The notes under the pieces: generated by a model
The model's input: the letters and a program-made list of their open reading frames with translations, nothing else
Databases searched by the model: none
What the model was told of the DNA's origin: nothing
Source of the DNA: Deltaproteobacteria bacterium
GTDB lineage: Bacteria; Myxococcota; Kuafuiibacteriia; Kuafuiibacteriales; Kuafuiibacteriaceae
Assembly: GCA_016703535.1 (NCBI GenBank)
Contig: JADJBV010000001.1
Coordinates: 6,624,001-6,688,000 of the forward strand
Reading direction: 5' to 3'
Length of the DNA: 64,000 bases
Made by a program: the position numbers and the translations under genes
Shown: positions 9,384-17,235 of the stretch, one piece after another
Layout: each line of letters begins with the position of its first letter
Position numbering within the stretch: position 1 is the stretch's first letter

Positions 9384-11372
9384 TCACCACACCTGGCAAA
9401 CATTGGCGCGGACCATGGGCGCGTCGTTCGGGCAATCGAAGGCGTCGGCAAACTCTGGGAGGTTGGAGACGGTCCCGTTGACCCGCAGATCCATAGGGGC
9501 GTGAGGGTCGGTGAGGAGCAGGGACGCGGAGAGCTCCGGTCGGAGGATCTCGCATCGTGACTGGGCGTAGGAGAGGAAAAAGACCTGGGGCCCGTCAAAA
9601 CCAACGTCACCCTCCACGTCCTCGGCGGCCATCAACGCCTCATAGGCCGTGATCAGCCCTCCGAGATCCGCGAGGTTTTCACCGAGGGTGAGTTCGCCGT
9701 TGACCCTCTGCCCGCCCGGTCCCGGGTAGGCGTTGAATTGCGCCTCGAGGCACTGAGCCCGTTCGGCGAAGGCCACCGAGCTGGTGGAGCTCCACCAATC
9801 CCGCACCCCACCTTGGGCGTCGTAGTGACGGCCCTGATCGTCGAAGCCGTGGGTGAGCTCGTGGGCGACGATGGTCCCAAGGGCGCCGCTGTTGTGGGCC
9901 GGCAGGGCCGCGAGGTTCAAGAAGGGGTTGGTCAAGATCAGGGCCGGGAGGGTCACGGCGTTCCGGGTCGGGGAGTAATAGGCGTTGGGCTCCAAGATCG
10001 GCGCGAACCACCTCGAGCCATCGGGGGTCATTCCAATCCCCGCGCCGGCTTCGGCCCAACGACGTTGGCTGAGGCGGGAGTTCTGCTCCAAGAAGCTAAG
10101 GCCATCGATGGTCACCGGATCGTGGTTGGGCCAGATCATCGGATGACCGATCTGAAAGCGCATGGCCTCCAGCTTGGCCTTGGCCTCCGCCCGCGTCGAG
10201 TCGTCGAGCCAAGCGGCCCGATCCAGCCGCGCGTGAAAGGCCCCGACGATCCCTAAGCTCATCTCCTGAGCGATTTGCGAGTGCCCCTGATCGTAGAAGT
10301 CGCTCACGTATTGCCGAGCCAAGACGTCATCGAAGCGCTCCAAGGTTCGCAGAAAACAGGTCAATTCCAGGTCGTAGTCCTTGGTTCTGCCGTCGAATAT
10401 CCGCCAGAAGTTGAAGTCGATCGCTAGCACCTCCGGGGTCAAATCATCGGCCCGATCTTGAAGGAGCTGCCAGGCCATGTAGGTAAGTAGATCTTGGAGC
10501 GGAGTCGAGGCGAAGAGCTGCTCCAGCGCCCGCAGGTACTCCGGGTGGTGAACCAAGATCCGGTCCTGGCCCGGCCATCCGGTGGCCGCCCAATAGATCT
10601 CCCATGGGAAGGACGGCGCCAAGCTCGCCAGATCGGTCGTGCTCATCGGATGGTACAGTTGTCCGGGAGTCCGCGGATCATCGGTGCGCGGCATGGCCCG
10701 AGCCAAGGTGGTCTCAACCTCCAACACCACCTCCGGGTCCAGCGGGGTCCCCAACACCGCAGTGCTCAAGGCGCGAATGTGATCCCGGTAGCGGGCCCGC
10801 AGCTCCTCGTGTTCCGCGTCGAGGTAGTAGACCCGATCGGGGAGCTCCACCCCGCGGGCGATGATCACCGGAACGTTGCGGGCGCCGTCGCCGTAGTCGG
10901 GCCGACTCCCGGAGCCGAAGAAGCAGTAGGAGCCGATCGCGCTTTGGGTCGCGACCCGCTCGGCGAGGGCCTCCATGCTTTCCACGGCCCGAAGGTCCGC
11001 AACCATGGTCCTGAGTTGTGAGACGCCGTCGGCCCTTGCCAAGGGCTTCATGCAGACTTTGTGATAGCTCCCGACCAGACCTTGCCCGTAGTCGAAGGGT
11101 GCCTGGGTGGAACGGTTGGTGGCGATCAGGGATCGCAAGCGGGGGATCGCTTCATAGAAGGGCTCGTTGAAGCGCGATTCACCGCTCCCGGAGGCTCCGA
11201 CCGGGTGCTGCGCGATCCACCCGCCACACGCGTACTGATAGAAGTTGTCGCAGGGATCGACGCTCTCATCGAGTAGGGCCAGGTCGACATTGACGGCGCT
11301 GTCCTCACCGCAGGCCACCAACCCCAGCAGGGACCACGGGAGTACCCGCTTGAGGAGGCCTGGAGATCTCAT
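9384..11372 (-). CDS. M13 family (neprilysin-like) zinc metallopeptidase, lipoprotein
   Basis: A 662-residue membrane-anchored peptidase. The signal ends at the lipobox LVAC with Cys21. DPCDNFYQYACGGW at about residues 38-52 is the M13 N-terminal signature. The zinc site is HELTH at residues 504-508, with the third ligand in ENLAD at 565-569, and the protein ends with the family C-terminal C-x-x-W (CQVW). All catalytic residues are present and the length matches PepO/neprilysin relatives, so it should be active on short extracellular peptides. It stands alone among envelope genes; the substrate is unknown. Confidence 0.92.
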   Translation of the reverse strand: MRSPGLLKRVLPWSLLGLVACGEDSAVNVDLALLDESVDPCDNFYQYACGGWIAQHPVGASGSGESRFNEPFYEAIPRLRSLIATNRSTQAPFDYGQGLVGSYHKVCMKPLARADGVSQLRTMVADLRAVESMEALAERVATQSAIGSYCFFGSGSRPDYGDGARNVPVIIARGVELPDRVYYLDAEHEELRARYRDHIRALSTAVLGTPLDPEVVLEVETTLARAMPRTDDPRTPGQLYHPMSTTDLASLAPSFPWEIYWAATGWPGQDRILVHHPEYLRALEQLFASTPLQDLLTYMAWQLLQDRADDLTPEVLAIDFNFWRIFDGRTKDYDLELTCFLRTLERFDDVLARQYVSDFYDQGHSQIAQEMSLGIVGAFHARLDRAAWLDDSTRAEAKAKLEAMRFQIGHPMIWPNHDPVTIDGLSFLEQNSRLSQRRWAEAGAGIGMTPDGSRWFAPILEPNAYYSPTRNAVTLPALILTNPFLNLAALPAHNSGALGTIVAHELTHGFDDQGRHYDAQGGVRDWWSSTSSVAFAERAQCLEAQFNAYPGPGGQRVNGELTLGENLADLGGLITAYEALMAAEDVEGDVGFDGPQVFFLSYAQSRCEILRPELSASLLLTDPHAPMDLRVNGTVSNLPEFADAFDCPNDAPMVRANVCQVW

Positions 11373-11443
11373 GGGTCGCTTCAGGGCAGGGTGACTTGAA
11401 AGCCACCTTCGATCAAGCCTCCAAGGCCCGAGCGTCGCCCCAA

Positions 11444-12427
11444 CTATTCGATGAGGAAGATCTCTTCGTCCTTGAGCCGTAACACCCGCTGGCCAGCGTC
11501 CAGCAGATCGAGGCGCGGCGTATCCAAATAGGTGGCGATGAACTGGGGTTGGAGGCGCAAGACAACTTGCGCTCCGGTGGAGCGTCGTTTGTAGACCGTA
11601 CGCAGCTCCGAAACTTCGGCCTCGGCCAGGTTTAAGTTCAGGCGACCAGGGCTGGCCAAGGTCGCGGCGGCCGCGCCGTCGGCGATGCAGGTGTACTGCA
11701 CCGCTTTGGGCGAATAGTGGGTGACCTCGAGATCGAAGTCACCCCGCTCCAACCCCAACCGGGCCAACGCCGCTTCGCCCATTCGATAACCCGCGACCAC
11801 AAAAGGTCCGGCCCCGCCGTGGACCGCCGTCACCCGGGCCACCACCTCTTCCCTCGGATCCAAGGGCGGGCGTGGCCCCGACTGCAAGGCAACTTGCCAA
11901 CCCCGGGCCGGCGTCCCGTAGCGGCGCCAGTCGTCGGCCAGCTGGGACAAGGTCGCGCCCTTCTCCAGGGCCAACATCCCGATCACCCCGCCGGTCCGAT
12001 CTTTACCGCCCACACAGTGCACGAAGACCGGTTTTTTCCCGTCTTTGACCAACTTCAGGACCCGCTCCAGCTCCTCTTGGGAAGGGGGACCTTCGGGTTG
12101 CCAAGGTACGGAGTGGTAGTCAGCGCCGGCGGCCTTGAAGAACTCGGCCTCTTCCCGGTCCCGGGGTGTGTCGCGCCACGCGAGGTTCACCACGGTGCCA
12201 AATTGATAGCGGCTCCAGAGCCACTCGCGACCGGCGGCGTTCGGTTGTCCACCCCGATACAGGCCCGGCTCGACGGTGCCAAAGTTACGGGCAAAAAGCC
12301 GATCGATCCGAAACGTGACCCAGGGGTCTTGGATCCATCCGAGCCAGACGCCGAGGATCGGCAGGCCCAGGACCAGGACCAAGCCGAGGATCGCCAGGAG
12401 CCTGACCCGCCACGCCCGTGATTCCAT
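11444..12427 (-). CDS. Membrane-anchored tyrosine/dual-specificity phosphatase fused to FmdE-like domain
   Basis: A 327-residue protein. Residues 8-30 form one membrane segment. Residues 45-175 are a cysteine phosphatase (FGTVEPGLYRGGQP at the start, catalytic P-loop HCVGGKDRT with His137, Cys138 and Arg144). From about residue 195 the sequence resembles FmdE (formylmethanofuran dehydrogenase subunit E family): HGGAGPFVVAGYRMGEAAL at 203 onward, VQYTCIADGAAAATLA, and YKRRSTGAQVVL. The family's metal-binding HGHxCPG is changed to HGGAGPF, so the metal site may be lost. The phosphatase half should be active; the role of the second half is unknown. Two GCAAG-N4-CTTGC palindromes lie inside this gene. 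Confidence 0.75.
   Translation of the reverse strand: MESRAWRVRLLAILGLVLVLGLPILGVWLGWIQDPWVTFRIDRLFARNFGTVEPGLYRGGQPNAAGREWLWSRYQFGTVVNLAWRDTPRDREEAEFFKAAGADYHSVPWQPEGPPSQEELERVLKLVKDGKKPVFVHCVGGKDRTGGVIGMLALEKGATLSQLADDWRRYGTPARGWQVALQSGPRPPLDPREEVVARVTAVHGGAGPFVVAGYRMGEAALARLGLERGDFDLEVTHYSPKAVQYTCIADGAAAATLASPGRLNLNLAEAEVSELRTVYKRRSTGAQVVLRLQPQFIATYLDTPRLDLLDAGQRVLRLKDEEIFLIE
11557..11570. repeat. GCAAG-N4-CTTGC palindrome, copy 6
   Basis: Spacer ACAA; arms extend to GCGCAAG/CTTGCGC. Inside the phosphatase/FmdE-like gene. Confidence 0.85.
11884..11897. repeat. GCAAG-N4-CTTGC palindrome, copy 7
   Basis: Spacer GCAA; same gene, where it encodes WQVALQ. Confidence 0.85.
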
Positions 12428-12481
12428 CGGCTCCTGAAGTTGCCCGAGCGCACGCGGCTTGCCAACCCAAACGAAACCGCC

Positions 12482-13009
12482 TCAGCGCGGCCCCCGGGTG
12501 TTGGTGATCGCCGCGGCCAACACCGACAAGAGGCCACCCACACACAAAAACGCGCTGGGCCCGGCGAAGAAGGTGAGGGCCTCTTTGGCCGCTCCGGTGC
12601 TCCCGAGTCCGGGCGCCATAAAACCTGCGATCATCCAGAAGGTGGAGTAGCCCAAAGCCCCCACGCCGAGGGCCAAAGACGTGAAGCGCAGCCGCTTGAG
12701 GCTCACCCCCAAGTAGGCGAGCAAGATGATCAACGCCAAGGCTGAGGTGCCGAGCCCGTTGGCGTGGAGATGGGCCCGCTTCATGTACACCCACGACTTC
12801 TCGACGACCTTGGCCGAGGCCGACTCCGCCGCCACCCGCTCCTTGCCCGACTGGACCTGGGCCTCGACCCACGCCGCTCCGCTCGTCGACAACCGGGCCC
12901 GCAGCGGCTCCTCAGCGCCGCCAAACACCATCCCCAGGCCGTAGCCATACAAGAGCGTGATCAACGAGAGCAGGATCCCCCAACGAGCGATGGCGAGCTG
13001 TTCTTTCAT
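12482..13009 (-). CDS. Small multi-spanning membrane protein
   Basis: 175 residues with four likely membrane segments: residues 10-30 (ILLSLITLLYGYGLGMVFGG), about 87-105, about 112-135 and about 150-168. Between the first two is a charged periplasmic or cytoplasmic loop with KRAHLHANGLG, where two histidines sit next to the second helix as in some quinol- or heme-binding membrane proteins, though this is only suggestive. It is divergent from the Rieske oxygenase gene. Family not recognised. Confidence 0.6.
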   Translation of the reverse strand: MKEQLAIARWGILLSLITLLYGYGLGMVFGGAEEPLRARLSTSGAAWVEAQVQSGKERVAAESASAKVVEKSWVYMKRAHLHANGLGTSALALIILLAYLGVSLKRLRFTSLALGVGALGYSTFWMIAGFMAPGLGSTGAAKEALTFFAGPSAFLCVGGLLSVLAAAITNTRGPR

Positions 13010-13037
13010 GACGGCGACTTAATCCTTCGTTGCCGAG

Positions 13038-13068
13038 TTGCCAACCCGGGATCCGAAGGCGTTATAGT
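13038..13068 (+). promoter_or_regulatory. Candidate sigma-70 promoter for the Rieske oxygenase run
   Basis: TTGCCA at 13038-13043 and TATAGT at 13063-13068 are separated by 19 bases, slightly long. Transcription from this box would begin within a base or two of the ATG at 13076, so the message could be leaderless. No Shine-Dalgarno sequence is visible before that ATG, which fits. Prediction from sequence only. Confidence 0.35.
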
Positions 13069-13075
13069 TCGACGT

Positions 13076-14143
13076 ATGCAGGCCCCAGGCGCGGTCCCCG
13101 AACCTCGTGAGCGGCGCAAATATTCGGTCGCTCACGTCCGTCGCCATTGGTACATCGCCTGTCCGTCCGCCGAGCTGAAGCAAAAGCCCAAAGCGGTGAC
13201 CATCTTGGACACGCCGCTGGTGTTGTTCCGCCAGAACGGTCAGGCCTCGGCGTTGCTCGATCGTTGCGCCCATCGCAACGTGCCCCTCTCGTTGGGTTAC
13301 GTAGAGGCGGATCGATTGGTCTGCGGGTATCACGGTTGGGAGTTCGACGGGCACGGGGTCTGTCAGCAGGTCCCTGCGTTGTGCGGTGTACAGACCGGCA
13401 AGGCCCGGCGGGTCCCGGCCTACCCAACTCGAGAGCAGGCCGGATACGTCTGGGTCTACCTGGATCCCGAAACCCAGCCCGCGGTGGAGCCCTTCACCTT
13501 CCCCGAGCTCGACAACCCGGCCTACACCACGGTCCGCTACGAGGCCTCCTTCAAGGCCACGCTCCACGCCAGCCTGGAGAACATCCTCGACGTGCCCCAC
13601 ACCGCGTTCCTCCACCGCGGGCTCTTCCGGGGCGTGAAGCGCAACGAGATCACCGCGGTGGTGCGGCGTCGTTCGGATCGGGTGGAGGCCGAGTTTTTGG
13701 GTGAACCGCGACCCACCGGAGTGGTCGGCAACATCTTGGCGCCCCAAGGCGGCACGGTGACCCACTTCGATCGCTTCTTCTTGCCTTCGATCGCCCAGGT
13801 CGAATACCGGCTCGGCGACAAGAACCACCTGACGATCAGCAACGCCCTGACGCCGGTGAGCGACTTCGAGACCAAACTCTACACGGTGATCACCTTCCGG
13901 ACGATCATCCCGCCGCTGTTGTTGCGGCCCATCTTGACCCCGATCGGCAAGCGGATCTTGGCCCAAGATCAGGTGATGCTCGAGCAGCAGACCCGCAGCG
14001 TGCAGCGCTTCGACGGCGAACAATACGCCTCCACCGATGTCGATCTGCTGGGCCCCCACATTTGGAGGCTGCTCAAAGACGCCGAACGCGGTACGGCGCC
14101 GTCCGATGAGGTCCACGAAGAGCGCGTCCAGCTCCTCGCCTGA
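13076..14143 (+). CDS. Rieske [2Fe-2S] aromatic-ring/porphyrin-type oxygenase
   Basis: A 355-residue non-heme iron oxygenase component. The Rieske cluster is bound by Cys64-x-His66 and Cys83-x2-His86 (CAHRNVP and CGYHGWEF). The catalytic domain carries LENILDVPHTAFLH, which supplies the mononuclear iron histidines in the pheophorbide a oxygenase/vanillate demethylase group. The N terminus (RRHWYIACPSAELKQKPKAVTILDTPLVLFR) is typical of that group. No reductase gene is adjacent. The substrate is unknown. It starts a run of tightly spaced plus-strand genes reaching 21024. Confidence 0.88.
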   Translation: MQAPGAVPEPRERRKYSVAHVRRHWYIACPSAELKQKPKAVTILDTPLVLFRQNGQASALLDRCAHRNVPLSLGYVEADRLVCGYHGWEFDGHGVCQQVPALCGVQTGKARRVPAYPTREQAGYVWVYLDPETQPAVEPFTFPELDNPAYTTVRYEASFKATLHASLENILDVPHTAFLHRGLFRGVKRNEITAVVRRRSDRVEAEFLGEPRPTGVVGNILAPQGGTVTHFDRFFLPSIAQVEYRLGDKNHLTISNALTPVSDFETKLYTVITFRTIIPPLLLRPILTPIGKRILAQDQVMLEQQTRSVQRFDGEQYASTDVDLLGPHIWRLLKDAERGTAPSDEVHEERVQLLA

Positions 14144-14174
14144 ACGCCGCCGCCCCCGCAAAGGCCGAGCACTT

Positions 14175-14966
14175 TTGCCCCTTAAAGACCTGGATCCTCG
14201 GGGCCTTTCGGTGATCTTCGCGGACATCGACGACACCATCACCACCGATGGCCGCCTGGAGCCCGCCGCCTTCAAGGCCCTCTGGTCCCTCCACGAGGCG
14301 GAGTTGGCGGTGGTGCCGGTGACCGGTCGCCCGGCGGGTTGGTGTGATCACTTCGCCCGGATGTGGCCGGTGTCGGGCGTGATCGGCGAAAACGGAGCCT
14401 TTTACTTCCGCTACGATCAGCGCCGGCGTCACCTGGACCAACACTACTTGCTCTCGGCCAAGGCCCGGGCTCGTTTGCAAGTTAGGTTGCAAAAGGTGCG
14501 GGATCAGATCTTGGCCCAGGTCCCGGGTTCAGCGGTCGCCTCGGATCAGCCCTACCGGATCCACGACCTGGCCATCGACTTCTGTGAAGACGTAAAGCGC
14601 CTGCCGCCCGCCTCCATCGACCGGATCGTGGCCCTCTTCCAAAAAGCCGGCGCCACCGCCAAGGTCAGCTCGATCCACGTCAACGGCTGGTTCGGCGACT
14701 ACGACAAGCTCTCGATGATGAAGACCTTCGCCTGGGAGATCTTGGGCCTGCGCCTGGATGAGGCCAAAGACCGGCGGCGGGCCCTCTACGTCGGCGACTC
14801 CCCCAACGACGAGCCGGCCTTCGCCTTCTTCGAGCGGGCGGTCGGCGTGGCCAACGTTCGGGACTTCGAGGACCGGCTGAAACACCCGCCCCGCTACGTC
14901 ACCCGAGCCCGGGCGGGGGCTGGCTTCGCCGAACTCGCCCGATACTTGCTCCGTTCCCGGAGTTGA
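14175..14966 (+). CDS. HAD-superfamily hydrolase (Cof/MPGP-like, IIB cap)
   Basis: A 263-residue phosphatase. Motif I is FADIDDTIT with nucleophile Asp17 and Asp19; the C-terminal motif IV is YVGDSPNDEPAF. The central cap between them and the overall length match HAD-IIB enzymes such as mannosyl-3-phosphoglycerate or sucrose-phosphate phosphatase. TTG 14175 is chosen as start because it follows a GGCCGAG stretch and gives the expected N terminus; an upstream ATG at 14106 would add 23 Ser/Arg-rich residues overlapping the oxygenase gene. The substrate is probably a sugar phosphate but is not known. Confidence 0.82.
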   Translation: MPLKDLDPRGLSVIFADIDDTITTDGRLEPAAFKALWSLHEAELAVVPVTGRPAGWCDHFARMWPVSGVIGENGAFYFRYDQRRRHLDQHYLLSAKARARLQVRLQKVRDQILAQVPGSAVASDQPYRIHDLAIDFCEDVKRLPPASIDRIVALFQKAGATAKVSSIHVNGWFGDYDKLSMMKTFAWEILGLRLDEAKDRRRALYVGDSPNDEPAFAFFERAVGVANVRDFEDRLKHPPRYVTRARAGAGFAELARYLLRSRS

Positions 14967-14990
14967 CCCATAAATGAGCGAGGTCCTTCG

Positions 14991-15797
14991 ATGTTCGGCC
15001 TGACCATCGCGAGCCAAAAAGGTGGAGTCGGGAAGACCACCGTGGCCCTCAACTTGTCCTACGCCATGGCCCGTCGGGGTTGGCGCACCCTCTTGGTGGA
15101 CACCGATCCGGCCGGGGCCATCGGCTTGTCCTTGACCAAAAAGCTGAGCCAGGCGCCGGGGTTGGCCGATCACCTCTATCAACACACCCCGATCGCCGGC
15201 TTGATCGTCGAGACCAAACTCAAGGGCCTCGGCATCTTGCCCACCGGGAAGATCCCGGCCGATGAGTCGGAGCGCTTCACCAACGGCCTGGCCGACGGGG
15301 CCGTGCTGAAGGCGATTCAAACAGCGGCCCAAGGCCGCTACGACGTGGTGGTCTACGACACCCCCAGCGGTTTTGTGGGCGCGACCTTGGGCGCCATGCG
15401 GGCCAGCCGCTACGTGGTCTCGCCGGTGCAAGCCGAGCCGATCGCCGCCCGAGGGGTGATGCGGATCTTCGAGGTCATCGGCGCTTTGCGGGCCAAAGGT
15501 CACCCGGTGGAGCTGCTCGGCATCTTGTTGACCATGCTCCATACCAAAACCCAGAGCTCCTTGGCGGTGGCCGAAGATCTCTGGAAGACCTTGCCGGGCA
15601 ACCTGCTCTTCGAGGCCACGGTGCCTCGGGATCCGGCCTTCCTCGAGGCCAGCGCCGCCGGGGTCCCGGTGGGTCTTTTGCGGCGACGACCCCCGCCGAT
15701 CGCCATGGTCTTCGATCAACTGGCGGCCGAGCTCGAAGCTCGCCTGGCGCCCGACGCGAAGGATGTTGCCAATGAGCCCATCGCTCTCGTGGATTGA
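14991..15797 (+). CDS. ParA/MinD-family ATPase
   Basis: A 268-residue deviant-Walker ATPase. The signature lysine and P-loop are KGGVGKTT at residues 10-17, Walker A' is VDTDPAG at 36-42, and the Walker B/switch region is YDVVVYDTPSGF. Such proteins form ATP-dependent dimers on DNA or membranes and position cargo. There is no ParB or parS nearby; instead the next genes encode Roadblock, V4R and pseudokinase proteins. Its 3' end overlaps the first Roadblock gene by 26 bases, so it is part of that operon rather than a chromosome-partition locus. Confidence 0.9.
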   Translation: MFGLTIASQKGGVGKTTVALNLSYAMARRGWRTLLVDTDPAGAIGLSLTKKLSQAPGLADHLYQHTPIAGLIVETKLKGLGILPTGKIPADESERFTNGLADGAVLKAIQTAAQGRYDVVVYDTPSGFVGATLGAMRASRYVVSPVQAEPIAARGVMRIFEVIGALRAKGHPVELLGILLTMLHTKTQSSLAVAEDLWKTLPGNLLFEATVPRDPAFLEASAAGVPVGLLRRRPPPIAMVFDQLAAELEARLAPDAKDVANEPIALVD

Positions 15798-16317
15798 TCC
15801 GGGCGAACTCAAAGAGACGCTCTCTCGCATCGGCATCTCGGTGGACGGCCCGCCCGCGCCGCCGCCCAGCTTTCGACCCGAACCCAGCGAGGATCAACCG
15901 TCACCGCCCCCGACGCCGAACACCGAGGCCTCGCCGCCGCCCCCCCACTTCGAGCCGGTGATCAGCGTGGCCGAACGCATCGATCGCTTCGCCCGTTGGC
16001 TCGAGCAGCTGACCCACGGCGCGCCGATGTCGATCGCCGATCCCGAAGGCTTGCTGATCGAAGGGCGTGGCTTGCCCGAGCCCTTGGCCTTGGCTTCGGT
16101 GGCCCTCGATCGGGCGCTGCGGCCGATCCGTGGGTTGCTTGGCACCCACCAAGTGGGTTCGGTGACCTTGGAGATCGACGGCGGTCGATTGGTCCAGACG
16201 ATCTGGGTGGTGACGCCGATCGGTCGGGTCGCCTTGGGCATCATGGTCGAGCGGCCCCTGGAGCCCGGGCGGGTGGAGTTGGTTCGAGAGGGCCTACGTC
16301 GGGTCTTCGACTGGTAG
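15772..16317 (+). CDS. Roadblock/LC7-like protein 1
   Basis: 181 residues from ATG 15772 (MSPSLSWIDPGEL). The first 65 residues are Pro/Ser/Glu-rich and probably disordered. The rest (ERIDRFARWLEQLTHGAPMSIADPEGLLIEG ... GSVTLEIDGGRLVQTIWVVTPIGRVALGIMV) has the strand-helix-strand pattern and ADPEGLLI turn of Roadblock/LC7 domains, which regulate small GTPases such as MglA in bacteria. No GTPase gene lies here, so the partner may be the ParA-like ATPase or a distant GTPase. Overlap with parA-like and a 9-base gap to the next gene show co-translation. Confidence 0.65.
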   Translation: MSPSLSWIDPGELKETLSRIGISVDGPPAPPPSFRPEPSEDQPSPPPTPNTEASPPPPHFEPVISVAERIDRFARWLEQLTHGAPMSIADPEGLLIEGRGLPEPLALASVALDRALRPIRGLLGTHQVGSVTLEIDGGRLVQTIWVVTPIGRVALGIMVERPLEPGRVELVREGLRRVFDW

Positions 16318-16326
16318 GAGGAGCGG

Positions 16327-17232
16327 ATGAGCAAAGAAGACATCGCCAAAGTTGCCGTCGGCGCTCCCGCCCTCCACGAGGTATTCATCGTCTCGACGCC
16401 CGACTGTTTGTTGGTGCGATCCTGGGCCCGTTCGGGTCGACCCGGCGTCGACGAAACCGCGGTGTTCCTGGGCGGGATGTTCCGGGCGAGCCAAGAGCTG
16501 TTGAATGCGCTGGGCTCATCACCACGCCCCCAGACCATCACCATCGAGGCCGATCACCACTTGCTGCTCTTGGCCAACGTCTCGGCCGACATGATCGCCG
16601 GCTTCGTCTTCGACAAGACCGCACCCCTTGGTCTGGTCCGGGTGCAGGCCAAGCAGCTGACCGATCATATCCGGGCGTCGATCAGCCAACTCCAGGATCC
16701 GTCGTCGGAAGCATCCTTGCTCCCGCCGCCGCCGAAGGAAGGTTATCGACCGCCGCCGCCCCTTTCGACCCACCTCCCCGCGTCCCGGCCTGCGCCTCAA
16801 TCCAGCGAATCGGCCACGCCGGTCTTCGGGACCCCCAAGGTGGAGCGGCCTCGCCCTGAACCGCCAGAAGAACCTCGGTTCCCGCGGATCCCGCCGCCGG
16901 CGGTGACGGTGCCCTTGCCGGTGCCCGAGATGGTCACGCCCAGCACCTTGCCCCGCCGCGCCTTCCCAGAGCCGGCCGCCACGGTCTCTTCGCCGCCGCC
17001 GTCGATCCCGGGGTTGACCTCTCGACCCGTGGCCCGTCCGCGAGCGGTGCGGCTGCTCGAGTTTTACCGGCGTTACGCGCCCGATCCGCAAGCTGCCTTG
17101 CAGAGACTTTCGCTCCGGTCGGGCGTGGCCCTCGACAAGCTCGAGCACCCCGAAGAGTTGGACGAGTCCCAGGTGGAGACCGTCGCCGCCGCGGTCCGCG
17201 ACATCTTGGGACAAGAGCAAGTTGGCCTCTGA
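16327..17232 (+). CDS. Roadblock/LC7-like protein 2 with proline-rich linker
   Basis: A 301-residue protein in three parts. Residues 1-120 look like a Roadblock/LC7 domain (VFIVSTPDCLLVRSW, HHLLLLANVSADMIAGFVFDKTAPLGLVR). Residues 125-235 are a long Pro-rich disordered linker. Residues 240-300 form a small helical domain (RLLEFYRRYAPDPQAALQRLSLRSGV) of unknown family, perhaps a docking module. It has a GGAGGAGCG Shine-Dalgarno just before ATG 16327 and is three bases from the V4R gene. A GCAAG-CTGC-CTTGC palindrome encodes part of the C-terminal domain. Confidence 0.65.
   Translation: MSKEDIAKVAVGAPALHEVFIVSTPDCLLVRSWARSGRPGVDETAVFLGGMFRASQELLNALGSSPRPQTITIEADHHLLLLANVSADMIAGFVFDKTAPLGLVRVQAKQLTDHIRASISQLQDPSSEASLLPPPPKEGYRPPPPLSTHLPASRPAPQSSESATPVFGTPKVERPRPEPPEEPRFPRIPPPAVTVPLPVPEMVTPSTLPRRAFPEPAATVSSPPPSIPGLTSRPVARPRAVRLLEFYRRYAPDPQAALQRLSLRSGVALDKLEHPEELDESQVETVAAAVRDILGQEQVGL
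17088..17101. repeat. GCAAG-N4-CTTGC palindrome, copy 8
   Basis: Spacer CTGC; in the second Roadblock gene, encoding PQAALQR. Confidence 0.85.
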
Positions 17233-17235
17233 GCC

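Noticed and set aside
13019..14275. Long open frames antisense to the Rieske oxygenase and other genes
   Set aside because: High GC makes long antisense frames common. They contain no recognisable domains and lie opposite genes with clear family motifs.
14991..15797. Chromosome or plasmid partition locus
   Set aside because: There is a ParA-like ATPase but no ParB gene, no parS-like sites, and the neighbours encode Roadblock and V4R proteins.
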